Source of the DNA: Pseudomonadales bacterium
Lineage (GTDB): Bacteria; Pseudomonadota; Gammaproteobacteria; Pseudomonadales; Azotimanducaceae
Length of the DNA: 64,000 nucleotides
Direction: 5' to 3'
Assembly (NCBI GenBank): GCA_012103505.1
Contig: WLWP01000001.1
Location: 2,604,001-2,668,000 of the forward strand
Positions 33,356 through 43,070 of the stretch are shown here, piece by piece. Under the pieces are notes generated by a model, which made no database searches, was not told the origin of the DNA, and saw nothing but the letters and a program-made list of their open reading frames with translations. Made by a program: the position numbers and the translations under genes. Positions within the stretch are counted from its first letter, which is position 1. Each line of letters starts with the position of its first letter.

Positions 33356-36163
33356 ATGGAATTCGTTCTCGGACAACGTTGGGTGAGCCAGACTGAATCA
33401 GAACTTGGTCTCGGTATGGTGGTGGATATCGAAGGTCGCCACGTCACCGTCCAATTTCCAGCAGCTGAAGAAGATCGCGTTTACGCACTAAACAACTCGC
33501 CGTTGGCACGCGTGATTTACGAAGCTGGCGAGACGCTCTTTGACCAAGAACAAACCCCTTTTACCGTAAAGAGTGTTGAGGACCTAGATGGACTGAAATG
33601 CTATTTCGTCTACGATGCAGACGGTGGCGAGAGAATGCTACCGGAAACTCAAATCTCCGGGCTTGTGCACTTAAGCTCACCAAACCAACGCCTTCTTAGC
33701 GGTCAATTTGACAAAGCCGCTGAGTATCAGCTTCGAGTCGCTAGCCTACACGCTCGCTACAACCTGCAACGGTCTGAAGCTCGCGGCCTACTAGGATCAC
33801 GCACAAGTTTGCTGGCTCATCAGGTTTATATCGCGCAAGAAGTTGCCTCTCGCTTTGCCCCACGCGTTTTATTGGCAGATGAGGTCGGTCTAGGCAAAAC
33901 CATCGAAGCAGGAATGATCCTGCATCATCAGCTGCAATCGGGACTCGCCAGGCGCGTGCTCATCGTAGTACCCGACGCGTTATTGCATCAGTGGCTTGTA
34001 GAGATGCTCCGCAAGTTCGGCCTACGGTTTTCACTGTTCGACCAAGACCGCTACGACGCTCTGCTAGAGGCAGGCGAGGTCAATCCATTTGAATCCGAAC
34101 AGTTGGTGCTCTGCGGTCTCAGCCTTGTCAGCAACGACGAGCGTTTGGTCGACCAAGCCTGCGAGGCAGATTGGGACTTGTTGGTGGTAGATGAAGCGCA
34201 TCATTTGTTCTGGACCCCAGACCAAGCAAGTGATGAATACACTGCAGTCGAACAACTCGCCAGGGTCAGCGCCGGTCTACTGCTGCTGACAGCAACACCT
34301 GAACAGCTCGGCGTAGAAAGTCACTTCGCGCGCCTGCGGCTTCTCGACCCGCAACGCTTCTCTGATTTCACGCAATTTACTCACGAACAAGCTAAGTACG
34401 TAGAACTCAATGATATCGTTAGCGCACTCAAGGACGGAGTAGAGTTGACGTCCACCCAAAGCGAGCTTCTTGACAGTTTCGCAGGACTTCCCGAACCCAG
34501 CTCAGTCTCTACAGATGATCTAATCTCACAACTGCTCGATCAGCACGGCACCGGACGCGTGTTGTTTCGCAACACTCGGGCTGCTATTTCTGGTTTCCCA
34601 GAACGCCATGTCACAGGGTATCGACTAGACGTCGATGACGATTTTCCATTTCGCGATGTCTACGCCCACCTGACACCAGAATCAGAACTGCGCGCAGTGG
34701 GTCTCGATTGGGTCCAGCATGACCCTCGCGTCGTTTGGCTTGAAAACTTTTTTAAGATGCACAAGCAGAGCAAAGTTCTGCTCATCTGTGCCGACGCTGA
34801 AACTGCAATAGATCTAGAAAAACACTTACACCTAGATGTCGGTATTCGTAGTGCAGCTTTCTACGAAGGCCTATCGATCCTGGAACGAGACCGCGCAGCC
34901 GCGTACTTTGCCGATGAAGAAGCTGGCGCGCAAACCCTGATCTGCTCCGAGATAGGTAGCGAGGGACGTAATTTCCAATTTGCCCATCACCTCGTGTTAT
35001 TCGACCTGCCTACCAACCCAGATTTACTAGAACAGCGAATCGGACGACTCGATCGAATCGGGCAAACATCCGATATCGAGATCCACGTCCCCTACGTTGC
35101 ACATTCAGCACAAGAAGTCCTATTCCGTTGGTATCAAGAGGGTTTAGATGCCTTTTGCCATAGCTTCTCGGGCGGTACAGCTGTTAGCTCACAATTCGGA
35201 GAAGAACTAGGACACGTGCTTAGATCAGGTCTTGATGATGAACAGAAGTTCACGGCACTTCTTGAACAAGCTGCAAGTTTTACCCAAGCGCTGCGCATCG
35301 AATTGCAACAAGGCAGAGACCAACTTCTCGAGCTAAACTCCTGCAAGCCTGAAATTGCTGCAGGCGTCATCGAGAAGATTGAGGCCGCAGAAGCAAGCGA
35401 TGATCTAAAGGACTTTGTCACGCTCGCTTGTGACACCTTCGGCGTCGAACCTGAATATCACTCTGAACATAGCCTTGTCTTGAAGCCAACGGAACATATG
35501 TTCACCCATGCATTTCCAGAGGTTGGCGATGATGGCCTAACCGTCACATTCGATCGAAGCAAAGCGATTGTCCGCGAAGATATGGAATTCCTAACTTGGG
35601 AATCTCCTGTGATCGACGGCGTCATGGAGATGGTCCTTGGCTCTGAACTAGGCAATACCAGCATCAGTACAATCTCACTCAAGGCCCTTCCAGCCGGAAC
35701 TTTGCTCGTCGAGTGTTACTTCGTCATGCGCGCAAGTGCGCCGAAACGATATCAGCTCGGTCGTTTTCTTCCGGAGACCCCAATCCGAATGCTTCTCGAT
35801 AGCAGTGATCGAAACCTTACGGAAGTTGTCAATCACGAGGCCCTTGCCAAACTTTGTCAGCACATCAAGAAGTCAACTCGTACAGCAATCATCAAAGAAA
35901 TACGAACTCCGTTGGCTGAATTGTTAGAGAAAGCACACCAAACTGCTATCGAACAGGAGGAGACATTGAAACGAGCTGCAAGACAACGGGTTGAAGACAT
36001 AGTTGGCCACGAAATTGAGCGTTTGCGTCAGCTGCAATCTATCAATCCCTCCATTCGCTCAGAGGAAATCGATTTTTTCGTGACACAACGAAAAGAAGTT
36101 CTCGCCCATATCGAACAAGCATCACTTGAACCCCAGGCAGCGAGGGTTGTCATCGCAACTTAA
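33356..36163 (+). CDS. rapA: RNA polymerase-associated ATPase RapA
   Basis: A 935-residue Swi2/Snf2-family ATPase that binds RNA polymerase and aids its recycling. N-terminal FVLGQRWVSQTESELGLG (Tudor-like domains, about residues 3-110), Walker A ADEVGLGKTIEAG (about 178), DEAHH (about 278), SNF2 motif V-VI IGRLDRIGQT (about 563), and a long C-terminal domain. E. coli RapA has 968 residues, so this is near full length. RapA is mostly found in Gammaproteobacteria, which supports the host assignment. It appears to be transcribed alone. Confidence 0.96.
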   Translation: MEFVLGQRWVSQTESELGLGMVVDIEGRHVTVQFPAAEEDRVYALNNSPLARVIYEAGETLFDQEQTPFTVKSVEDLDGLKCYFVYDADGGERMLPETQISGLVHLSSPNQRLLSGQFDKAAEYQLRVASLHARYNLQRSEARGLLGSRTSLLAHQVYIAQEVASRFAPRVLLADEVGLGKTIEAGMILHHQLQSGLARRVLIVVPDALLHQWLVEMLRKFGLRFSLFDQDRYDALLEAGEVNPFESEQLVLCGLSLVSNDERLVDQACEADWDLLVVDEAHHLFWTPDQASDEYTAVEQLARVSAGLLLLTATPEQLGVESHFARLRLLDPQRFSDFTQFTHEQAKYVELNDIVSALKDGVELTSTQSELLDSFAGLPEPSSVSTDDLISQLLDQHGTGRVLFRNTRAAISGFPERHVTGYRLDVDDDFPFRDVYAHLTPESELRAVGLDWVQHDPRVVWLENFFKMHKQSKVLLICADAETAIDLEKHLHLDVGIRSAAFYEGLSILERDRAAAYFADEEAGAQTLICSEIGSEGRNFQFAHHLVLFDLPTNPDLLEQRIGRLDRIGQTSDIEIHVPYVAHSAQEVLFRWYQEGLDAFCHSFSGGTAVSSQFGEELGHVLRSGLDDEQKFTALLEQAASFTQALRIELQQGRDQLLELNSCKPEIAAGVIEKIEAAEASDDLKDFVTLACDTFGVEPEYHSEHSLVLKPTEHMFTHAFPEVGDDGLTVTFDRSKAIVREDMEFLTWESPVIDGVMEMVLGSELGNTSISTISLKALPAGTLLVECYFVMRASAPKRYQLGRFLPETPIRMLLDSSDRNLTEVVNHEALAKLCQHIKKSTRTAIIKEIRTPLAELLEKAHQTAIEQEETLKRAARQRVEDIVGHEIERLRQLQSINPSIRSEEIDFFVTQRKEVLAHIEQASLEPQAARVVIAT

Positions 36164-36241
36164 CGACATTAGACACCTTTGCCAGGAGCACAGTTGGTCT
36201 CGTACTATGTCAGCTTCGAATTAAAAAATTGAGGAGCCCAT

Positions 36242-37729
36242 ATGGGCCGTGATCTTGGCAAGCTCCATTTCTCGACCAAGGTCGCATACGGATTTGGTCA
36301 ATTAGGTGAAGCCCTCTTCCTTGGGCTAACCTTGGCATTCGTACCAATTTTTTACAACCAAGCAGTAGGTCTCTCAGCAGATCTTGTTGGCATTGCTTTG
36401 TTTATTGGCATCTTTTCCGACGCAATCTCAGACCCACTTATCGGCTCAATCTCCGATCGATGGCGATCGAAGAGATTCGGGCGCCGACATCCGTTTTTAT
36501 TCGTTTCGGCGCCACCTCTAGCCCTATGCCTATATATGCTATTCCAACCGCCAGCGGAGTTACTCGCAGTCTCCGATGGCGCGACTTTACCTGATCAATG
36601 GCCGCTGTTTTTCTGGATGGCAGGCTGGCTACTATTGGGACGATTTTTCCTAACGTTATACATCGTGCCGCATCTCGCGCTTGGCGCCGAACTCTCAACT
36701 GACTACGATGAACGCGCTTCTGTATATAGCTACAATGCGATGTTTGGCTTCTTCTTCGGCCCAATGGTCGCATTTGTGGCGTGGACCTGGTTCTTCGCAG
36801 GTGAATCTCTGAGAGTGTCAGACGGCGCCATGGTTGCAGGGCAGCTAAATCCCGCAAACTACGAGAACATTGCGATTCTCTCCGCGGTCGGCATTATCCT
36901 CGGTATCTGGATCTGCGCAGCATTCACTCTCCGGCAAGTGAAAAACCTGCCTCAGCCGCCTGACAACCTCCCACCTTTTCGTTTCACGACAGTTTTCGTC
37001 GAGGTGTATGGGGCATTTCGTAACCGCTCTTACGTCATGCTCATGGTCGGCTTTTTCTGCTTGTCGATGACACTCGGTCACGCTGAATCAACCAACACGA
37101 TCATGTTCACTTTCTATTGGGAGTTTCAGCCAAGCGAGATTCGCTGGTTCTCCTTCTTCCAAACTGCCGGTTTTGTTCTGGGCGCATTCATGGCACCGTT
37201 TTTAGTCCGACGTATTCAGAAGCGTCCGCTGGTTGTCATTTCCGTGCTTGGCTATGGCATCGTCCATCCAGCGCCCTACATCCTACGTATGATGGGACTG
37301 TGGCCAGAGAATGGTGACGAATTGTTGCTGCCCTTCTTACTTGCATGGACCGTGATTGCCACCTGGTGTTTGGCTTCACTCAATGTCTGTGTAATGTCGA
37401 TGCTCGCAGACCTTGTTGATGAACATGAGCTGACATCTGGTCGACGCCAAGAAGGGGTTTTCTACTCAGCCCGGGTGTTCTTTGCCAAAGCGAGTAACTC
37501 CGTAGCGTCCTTCCTGGCAGGAATTACTTTGGCGTACTATGCCGACTTGCCTGCTAATTCGATTCCCGGCGAATTGGACGATGACATACTTTTTCGCATG
37601 GGTTTTCTGGTCGTACTTTTTAGCATCGGAGCAGTGATTGCCGGTTGGTTCTATTCTCGCTATAAATTAGATAAAACCCGAGTCACCGAAATTCAGGCGG
37701 AACTTGCTATAGCTCGGGAAAGCTCCTAA
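36242..37729 (+). CDS. MFS transporter, GPH (glycoside-pentoside-hexuronide) cation symporter type
   Basis: A 495-residue permease of MelB-like layout. KVAYGFGQLGEAL in helix 1, DAISDPLIGSISDRWRSKRFGRRHPFL (the GPH version of motif A with the R-x-G-R-R-HPF signature), and DLVDEHELTSGRRQEGVFYS near residue 390 are characteristic. It probably takes up a glycoside or related organic compound with Na+ or H+. GAGGAG precedes the ATG. It is followed by an MDR reductase 33 bp later. Confidence 0.88.
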   Translation: MGRDLGKLHFSTKVAYGFGQLGEALFLGLTLAFVPIFYNQAVGLSADLVGIALFIGIFSDAISDPLIGSISDRWRSKRFGRRHPFLFVSAPPLALCLYMLFQPPAELLAVSDGATLPDQWPLFFWMAGWLLLGRFFLTLYIVPHLALGAELSTDYDERASVYSYNAMFGFFFGPMVAFVAWTWFFAGESLRVSDGAMVAGQLNPANYENIAILSAVGIILGIWICAAFTLRQVKNLPQPPDNLPPFRFTTVFVEVYGAFRNRSYVMLMVGFFCLSMTLGHAESTNTIMFTFYWEFQPSEIRWFSFFQTAGFVLGAFMAPFLVRRIQKRPLVVISVLGYGIVHPAPYILRMMGLWPENGDELLLPFLLAWTVIATWCLASLNVCVMSMLADLVDEHELTSGRRQEGVFYSARVFFAKASNSVASFLAGITLAYYADLPANSIPGELDDDILFRMGFLVVLFSIGAVIAGWFYSRYKLDKTRVTEIQAELAIARESS

Positions 37730-37762
37730 GACGGCGCAAAAACCAATCGCAGAGGAACCATA

Positions 37763-38761
37763 ATGACAGAGCTCATCAGTCGCGAGATTCACTTAGTCTC
37801 CCGCCCAGACGGGTTACCCGTACCTGCTAACTTCCAGTTGGTTGAACGATCACTCAAACCCACAGAGTCTGAGATAGTCGTGCAAAATCTTTTGATGTCC
37901 GTGGATCCAGCCATGCGCCCTGCACTGTCCAACAATCAGACCAAGCTCGATGAAGCCATGCCAGGGGGTGCGATTGGCAAGATCGTGAATAGTACTTCTA
38001 GCGAATATCCAGAAGGCAGCTATGTTTCTCACCGATCTGGGTTTCGCGAATTTCACTTGTCAGACGGCAGTGATCTCACGATCGTCGAACCACAAGGTGA
38101 ACCCATCTCAACCCACCTCCATGTTCTGGGCGGCACGGGTTTAACCGCGTACGGTGGATTGTTAGTTACGGGTCAGCTACAAAATGGTGAAAATGTGTTC
38201 GTTTCCGCAGCTGCTGGCGCCGTTGGGTCTGTCGCCTGTCAGATTGCAAAAATCCACGGTTGTCGCGTTGCAGGAAGTTGTGGCTCAGACGCCAAAGTCG
38301 ACTACTTGTTAAACGAAATCGGCATCGACTACGCGTTCAACTACAAAACAAGCAGCATCGCTAAGGAGCTACACAAAGGTCTTCCAGAGGGAATCGATGT
38401 CTACTTTGAAAACGTCGGCGGTGCACATCTGGACGCCGCCTGTGGACAGATGCGACCCCTGGGTCGCATCCCGGTCTGTGGCATGATTTCAGCCTACAAT
38501 AACAAAGGCGCACGTTCCGAAGGCGTGACCACACTTTCAAACATGATCTACAACAGAGTCACGATGAAAGGCTTCGTCGTGTATGAGTTCGTTGAGATGC
38601 GCGAAAAGTTCCTGTCAGATATGCGTGACTGGATGCGCGATGGCAAAATGAAATACAGCGAAACGATTATGGATGGGATCGAAAATGCGCCTGCCGCTTT
38701 GATTGGTCTCCTCCAGGGCGAGAATACTGGAAAGATGCTCGTCCGTTTAGCCGACGAATGA
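37763..38761 (+). CDS. NADP-dependent MDR oxidoreductase (PTGR/curcumin-reductase-like)
   Basis: A 332-residue zinc-free medium-chain dehydrogenase/reductase of the leukotriene B4 12-hydroxydehydrogenase group (bacterial CurA, YncB). GGTGLTAYGGLL (about 124-135), the cofactor motif SAAAGAVGSVACQIAKIHGCRVAGSCGS (about 148-174), VYFENVGG (about 214) are visible. Members reduce the double bond of alpha,beta-unsaturated ketones or aldehydes with NADPH. Its stop overlaps the next ATG (ATGA), so it is coupled with the DD-endopeptidase gene. Confidence 0.88.
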   Translation: MTELISREIHLVSRPDGLPVPANFQLVERSLKPTESEIVVQNLLMSVDPAMRPALSNNQTKLDEAMPGGAIGKIVNSTSSEYPEGSYVSHRSGFREFHLSDGSDLTIVEPQGEPISTHLHVLGGTGLTAYGGLLVTGQLQNGENVFVSAAAGAVGSVACQIAKIHGCRVAGSCGSDAKVDYLLNEIGIDYAFNYKTSSIAKELHKGLPEGIDVYFENVGGAHLDAACGQMRPLGRIPVCGMISAYNNKGARSEGVTTLSNMIYNRVTMKGFVVYEFVEMREKFLSDMRDWMRDGKMKYSETIMDGIENAPAALIGLLQGENTGKMLVRLADE

Positions 38762-39660
38762 GGGTTGTCGTTATCCACCACACTAAGTTCGTCACAACCG
38801 CGGTAACGGCGTTTGTTCTCTGTCTCTTTAATGGCGCCGCCTACGCACAAGAGACCCTCGAACTCGCATCTGTGAGCGCTATCGCAGTAGAGGTCGACAC
38901 AGGTAAAACCATTTTTGCAAAACGTGCTGACGTGGTCCTTCCGATCGCATCCATCACAAAACTGATGACTGCACTCGTCGTGGTCGAGTCCGGCGCATCA
39001 ATGGATGAGTATCTTAAGATCGAGGATTGGGATGCGAAGCAGGCTAAGAACGCATACTCGCGAATACGCATTGACTCTCAGGCCAAGCGCGCAGATCTGC
39101 TCCGTATCGCACTTATGTCCTCGGAAAACCGTGCAGCATACAATCTAGGCGTTCACTATGCGGGTGGCGTTCAAGGGCTTGTCAACGCCATGAATGCCAA
39201 GGCAGTGACTCTGGGCATGCGCGATACCCACTTTGCAGACCCCACCGGATTATCAACAGAAAACAAGTCATCAGCTCAGGATCTGGCCAAGATGATGATC
39301 GCGGCACACGCCCATCCTGACATACAAAAGTTTTCAACTACCCGTCAACACACGGTTAACTTTCGTAAACCACGTTACCGGCTTGGCTATGGCAATACCA
39401 ATCCATTGTTGGGTAGTTCTAGATGGCAGGTCTCGATGACCAAAACCGGCTATCTCACCGAAGCTGGCAGATGTCTGGTTATGGTGACCCCGATAGACGG
39501 TAAGCCCGCTGCGGTCGTTCTGTTGAATTCGTTCGGCAAACGTTCCCCGCTTGGCGACGCAGGACGCATTCGTCGCTGGTTACAGGAAGGTATAAAGAGC
39601 AAGGTCGCAACAGCCGCCAAGGCACATGAACAGAGGGTCTCAACAGCGCTCGGACTCTAG
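38758..39660 (+). CDS. pbpG: D-alanyl-D-alanine endopeptidase (PBP7-like)
   Basis: A 300-residue periplasmic serine peptidase of family S11. Signal peptide (about residues 1-31), SITK (about 64-67; catalytic Ser and Lys), SEN (about 121-123) and KTG (about 223-225) in the right order, with FADPTGLS between. Length and the lack of a large C-terminal domain fit the endopeptidase PbpG more than the carboxypeptidases DacA/C. It cleaves peptidoglycan cross-links. The ATG overlaps the previous gene's TGA. Confidence 0.88.
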   Translation: MRVVVIHHTKFVTTAVTAFVLCLFNGAAYAQETLELASVSAIAVEVDTGKTIFAKRADVVLPIASITKLMTALVVVESGASMDEYLKIEDWDAKQAKNAYSRIRIDSQAKRADLLRIALMSSENRAAYNLGVHYAGGVQGLVNAMNAKAVTLGMRDTHFADPTGLSTENKSSAQDLAKMMIAAHAHPDIQKFSTTRQHTVNFRKPRYRLGYGNTNPLLGSSRWQVSMTKTGYLTEAGRCLVMVTPIDGKPAAVVLLNSFGKRSPLGDAGRIRRWLQEGIKSKVATAAKAHEQRVSTALGL

Positions 39661-39755
39661 TACAGTCATCAACACCCAACCGAGTTGCCCAAGACTATGT
39701 TGCCGCCCTATAGTGTCCTGACACACGCAGGCGTCCAAACATAGGAGCTCGTCTT

Positions 39756-40781
39756 ATGAAATTTATCTCCCTTCTCACCCTATTCGCAACACAGATAGCT
39801 GTTGCCGAAATACCTAGAACTGCGGACGGTCATCCAGACTTAAGCGGTTTTTTCGATGTCGCAACCATTACCCCTATGGAACGGCCGGAGGAGATGGCAG
39901 AAAAGGTCTCTATCACTCGGGAGGACGCGATCAAACTCGAACAAGAGCGTGCTGCCCGCCGTGCGGCTGCGAACGAAGCATCCGACCCCAACAGGGGTGC
40001 ACCACCGGACGGTGGCAGTGTTGGCGGTTATAACGGATTTTGGCTAGATGCAGGTGAAAATAGAATCGTCGTCAACGGCGAGTACCGAACATCGATCATC
40101 ACAACGCCAGAGAACGGTCGGCGACCAGAGCTCATCTCAGATTGGGGTAAGGCAGAAGCCGCCGCCCTAGTAGAGGATTTTACCCATCGTCCGGGTGTGG
40201 CGTGGTGGCTTGATGAGACAGGCACAGGACCTTTTGACAACATGGAACAACGGCCGCTGCGCGAACGGTGCCTTATGGGATTCGGTCCAGTTGCTGGTCC
40301 GCCTGTGTTCCCCTCTGTCTATAACAACCACAAGCGTATAGTGCAGACAGAAGACGCGATCATGATCCTGGCGGAGATGGTTCACGACGCGAGGGTGATT
40401 CGCCTCAATGCAGAACATAAACCTGATCATATGCGAACTTGGATGGGTGATTCAGTCGGCCACTGGGAAGGTGACACTCTCGTAGTGGATACGACGAATT
40501 TCAACGCGACACCGGCTCTCACCTCCGCGGACGAAAACCTCCACGTCGTCGAGACCTTCCGTCGCGTGGATGCCGAAACACTCATGTACACATTTATGGT
40601 CCATGACGAGACTGTTTGGGCTGAGCCTTGGGGTGGCGAGTATCCTTGGCCACAAACACAAGAAAAGGTCTATGAGTATGCCTGTCACGAAGGCAACTAC
40701 GCGTTGGGTAACATTATGCGTGGCGCACGTTTACTAGAGAGCGAACACCCATCAGCGCAAGCCTCAGCTGGTGAAGAATAA
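39756..40781 (+). CDS. secreted protein of a large uncharacterised family (paralogue 2)
   Basis: A 341-residue exported protein with a short signal peptide (ending AVA, about residue 17) and IPRTADGHPDLSGFFDVATITPMERPEE. It shares with the protein at 26.8 kb the blocks NGRRPE, ERCLMGF, SVYNNHKRIVQT, TWMGDSVGHWEGDTLVVDTTNF and YEYACHEGNYALGNIMRGARLLE. An Arg/Glu-rich insert near 60-75 replaces a Gly/Ala-rich one. Function not known; widespread in Acidobacteriota and marine Gammaproteobacteria. AGGAG precedes the ATG. Confidence 0.78.
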   Translation: MKFISLLTLFATQIAVAEIPRTADGHPDLSGFFDVATITPMERPEEMAEKVSITREDAIKLEQERAARRAAANEASDPNRGAPPDGGSVGGYNGFWLDAGENRIVVNGEYRTSIITTPENGRRPELISDWGKAEAAALVEDFTHRPGVAWWLDETGTGPFDNMEQRPLRERCLMGFGPVAGPPVFPSVYNNHKRIVQTEDAIMILAEMVHDARVIRLNAEHKPDHMRTWMGDSVGHWEGDTLVVDTTNFNATPALTSADENLHVVETFRRVDAETLMYTFMVHDETVWAEPWGGEYPWPQTQEKVYEYACHEGNYALGNIMRGARLLESEHPSAQASAGEE

Positions 40782-40849
40782 CCAGAGTTGTCGACGACGC
40801 GCGCGACAACAGTTAACGTACCGAACAATTACAATCACAGGAGACTAAC

Positions 40850-41227
40850 TTGTACAGCCACATAATGGTCGGCGCTAATGACGTCGAAGCCTCGAAAAAC
40901 TTCTATGACGCCGTGCTCGGAGCGTTGGGACACAACCCGGGTGCCATGGACGACAAAGGACGCTGCTTCTACTTCACCGATACCGGCGTTTTCTCCATCA
41001 CGCCACCCATCGACGGTAACGAAGCGACCCATGGCAATGGCAGCACGGTTGGATTTGCAGCGGCCTCACCAGCAGAGGCGGACTCTTGGCATGCAGCTGG
41101 TCTCGACAATGGTGGCGTCACTTGTGAGGATCCACCAGGAGAGCGCGAAGGCAGCGGACTTTATCTTGCCTACCTGAGAGACCCTTCAGGCAACAAAATC
41201 TGTGCCCTGCATCGGCTCGGCGCGTAA
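40850..41227 (+). CDS. VOC family (glyoxalase/dioxygenase-fold) protein
   Basis: A 125-residue single-unit VOC protein: YSHIMVGANDVEASKNFYDAVLGALGH at the N-terminus, FYFTDTGVFSITPP in the middle and GLYLAYLRDPSGNKICALHR at the end, with metal-ligand candidates His4 and Glu/Asp later. Members include glyoxalase I, fosfomycin-resistance and ring-cleavage proteins; no specific role can be read. The start is TTG 40850 with AGGAG about 8 nt upstream. Confidence 0.85.
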   Translation: MYSHIMVGANDVEASKNFYDAVLGALGHNPGAMDDKGRCFYFTDTGVFSITPPIDGNEATHGNGSTVGFAAASPAEADSWHAAGLDNGGVTCEDPPGEREGSGLYLAYLRDPSGNKICALHRLGA

Positions 41228-41230
41228 CAG

Positions 41231-41274
41231 GCGCATAAGACGCGCACAAGAGGCGCACAAGAAGCGCATAAGAT
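41231..41274 (+). repeat. four 11-bp tandem repeats after the VOC gene
   Basis: Units GCGCATAAGAC, GCGCACAAGAG, GCGCACAAGAA and GCGCATAAGAT follow each other without gaps, starting 4 bp after the VOC stop. Only positions 6 and 11 vary. The repeats lie in the gap between converging genes. Confidence 0.9.
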
Positions 41275-41285
41275 CTTGAATTTGT

Positions 41286-41314
41286 GGGGTGGCCCTGGCC
41301 TCTTGCGCCACCCC
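41286..41314. terminator. hairpin between converging genes
   Basis: GGGGTGGC (41286-41293) and GCCACCCC (41307-41314), eight perfect pairs with a 13-nt loop. No T-run on either side, so it may work only as a Rho-type or weak bidirectional terminator between the VOC gene and the amidohydrolase. Confidence 0.5.
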
Positions 41315-41339
41315 AGCAATTCACCACTTCACGCAGACA

Positions 41340-42998
41340 CTAGCGCTCAAAGACCAGCTGTCCTCCGAGGTAAGTCTGCTCGACTTGGACGTCGCGTATC
41401 CGGTCTGGATCGACCGTTAACAAATCATCAGACAACACAATCATATCCGCTAACTTGCCAGGCTCTAGGGATCCTCGGGCGTGTTCGTCAAAATTTAGAT
41501 AAGCACTCGTCATCGTGTAGGCGCGGATCGCCTCTTCCATCGCTATGGCCTCATCAGGACCGTATACCCTACCGCTCATCCCCTGGCGCGTAACCGCAGA
41601 ATAGAGTCCAACCATCGGTCCTATCGGCAATATGTCGCTAGAAAGCGCGACCACGATACCGTGACTCATGGGAGATCTAACGGGATTGTTATGCTCGAGT
41701 CTCCACCCATCTAGATTCGCAACGTAGCGTCCCTCTAGCGTGTAAGTGAAGTTAGGTTGCTGGGTTATGTGAATGGAATGCACGGCCATTTTCTGCATCG
41801 TTGCTTCCGGGGGACGCATCGAAAAATGATTTAAATAGTGGCGATGATCGTCTCGAGGACTTCGCTCTAGGGTTTCGGAGAGAGTATCCACGACCAATTG
41901 AATCGCGGCATCACCAATAGCGTGTATACCCATCTGCCATCCGGCGTCGTGAACTTCGTTCAACAGATCAGCAAGCTCCCCTGCGGGCATGTTTAGGTAG
42001 CCTCGATAGTCCCCCTGATCTCTGTAGGGTTCGAGGGTGTACGCCGCAGGTCCCGTAAAGCCGCCATCGGCAAAGACTTTGATGGGACCGATTTTCAAGC
42101 GATCGTTGCCATCGCCAACTCTTTCTTTCAGCTCAGTTATGGCTTCAGGATCGTGCCACTGAAATTGTAAGCTCGCCCTAGGTAAGGCGAGTTCTTCGTT
42201 TGCGTACAAGGCCTCCCAACGCTCATAGTCTTGCGGGGTCTTCGAGGCATCGGTGAAGCTGGTTATGCCTTTACTGAACAGCGCGGTTAAATTGACCTGC
42301 AAACTCGCCAACAACTCATCATAGGTCGCGCTCGGTACCAATCTTCCTACAATTTCTTGGCGTTCCCGGATGATACCGTTCAACGCTCCATCCGAATCAC
42401 GCTCAATCACCCCACCCTCCGGATCAGGCGTATTCCGATCAATTTCAGCAAGATCCAGCGCTAACGAATTCGCAACAGCACTATGCCCTCCTGCTCGGGT
42501 TAGGATGACAGGATTGTTTGGGGCCGCTTGATCAAGATCATCTCTTAACGGTCTTCGCTCCTCAGCTAGCTCATCCTCTGACCAGCCATATCCGGTTATC
42601 CATTCACCAGCACCGAGCTGCTGCGCCTTTTGTTTGATCAATCCTTGAAGTTCCGATATCGAAGAAAGATCTCCAAGATCAATAAATCGAAGAGCACGAC
42701 CGCGAATGTGAGTATGCGAATCATAGAACCCAGGGAGAACCGTTTTGCCCTTCAGATCCGTTACCGCAGAACTCCTGTATTGCACCAACAGCGATGCATC
42801 GCCGGTCGCGACAATTCTACCGCCATCAACTACGAGGACTTCATGAATGGAAAAATCATCATCGACCGTAACTACCTTGCCGTTGACCAAAATCAGATCG
42901 ACATCCATCGGCGTTACGGGATCAGCAGGATCCTCGTTCCGGCAGCTTGATAACAAACTCAAAGAGAGAAACAGCACCACAATTCTAAGCATCAGCAT
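41340..42998 (-). CDS. amidohydrolase, YtcJ-like, predicted lipoprotein
   Basis: A 552-residue exported metal-dependent hydrolase with lipobox LLSSC (acylated Cys19). The amidohydrolase-3 fold is shown by VNGKVVTVDDDF near residue 40, DSHTHIRG (about 94-101; metal ligands), GPIKVFADGGFTGPAAYTL (about 310-328) and MGIHAIGDAAIQ (about 351-362). LEPGKLADMIVLSDDL near the C-terminus is typical. YtcJ-like enzymes hydrolyse amide or N-substituted bonds; substrate unknown. Being anchored in a membrane is unusual for a family often cytoplasmic but is common in this lineage. Confidence 0.88.
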   Translation of the reverse strand: MLMLRIVVLFLSLSLLSSCRNEDPADPVTPMDVDLILVNGKVVTVDDDFSIHEVLVVDGGRIVATGDASLLVQYRSSAVTDLKGKTVLPGFYDSHTHIRGRALRFIDLGDLSSISELQGLIKQKAQQLGAGEWITGYGWSEDELAEERRPLRDDLDQAAPNNPVILTRAGGHSAVANSLALDLAEIDRNTPDPEGGVIERDSDGALNGIIRERQEIVGRLVPSATYDELLASLQVNLTALFSKGITSFTDASKTPQDYERWEALYANEELALPRASLQFQWHDPEAITELKERVGDGNDRLKIGPIKVFADGGFTGPAAYTLEPYRDQGDYRGYLNMPAGELADLLNEVHDAGWQMGIHAIGDAAIQLVVDTLSETLERSPRDDHRHYLNHFSMRPPEATMQKMAVHSIHITQQPNFTYTLEGRYVANLDGWRLEHNNPVRSPMSHGIVVALSSDILPIGPMVGLYSAVTRQGMSGRVYGPDEAIAMEEAIRAYTMTSAYLNFDEHARGSLEPGKLADMIVLSDDLLTVDPDRIRDVQVEQTYLGGQLVFER

Positions 42999-43070
42999 CT
43001 TCCACGTTCTCCATCAAACAGAGCTGTATTTACAACTTCCTTTTTAATCTATTCCGCACGCGACGAGCAA

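Noticed and set aside
41231..41274. CRISPR-like array
   Set aside because: Units are 11 bp with no spacers, and no cas genes are present.
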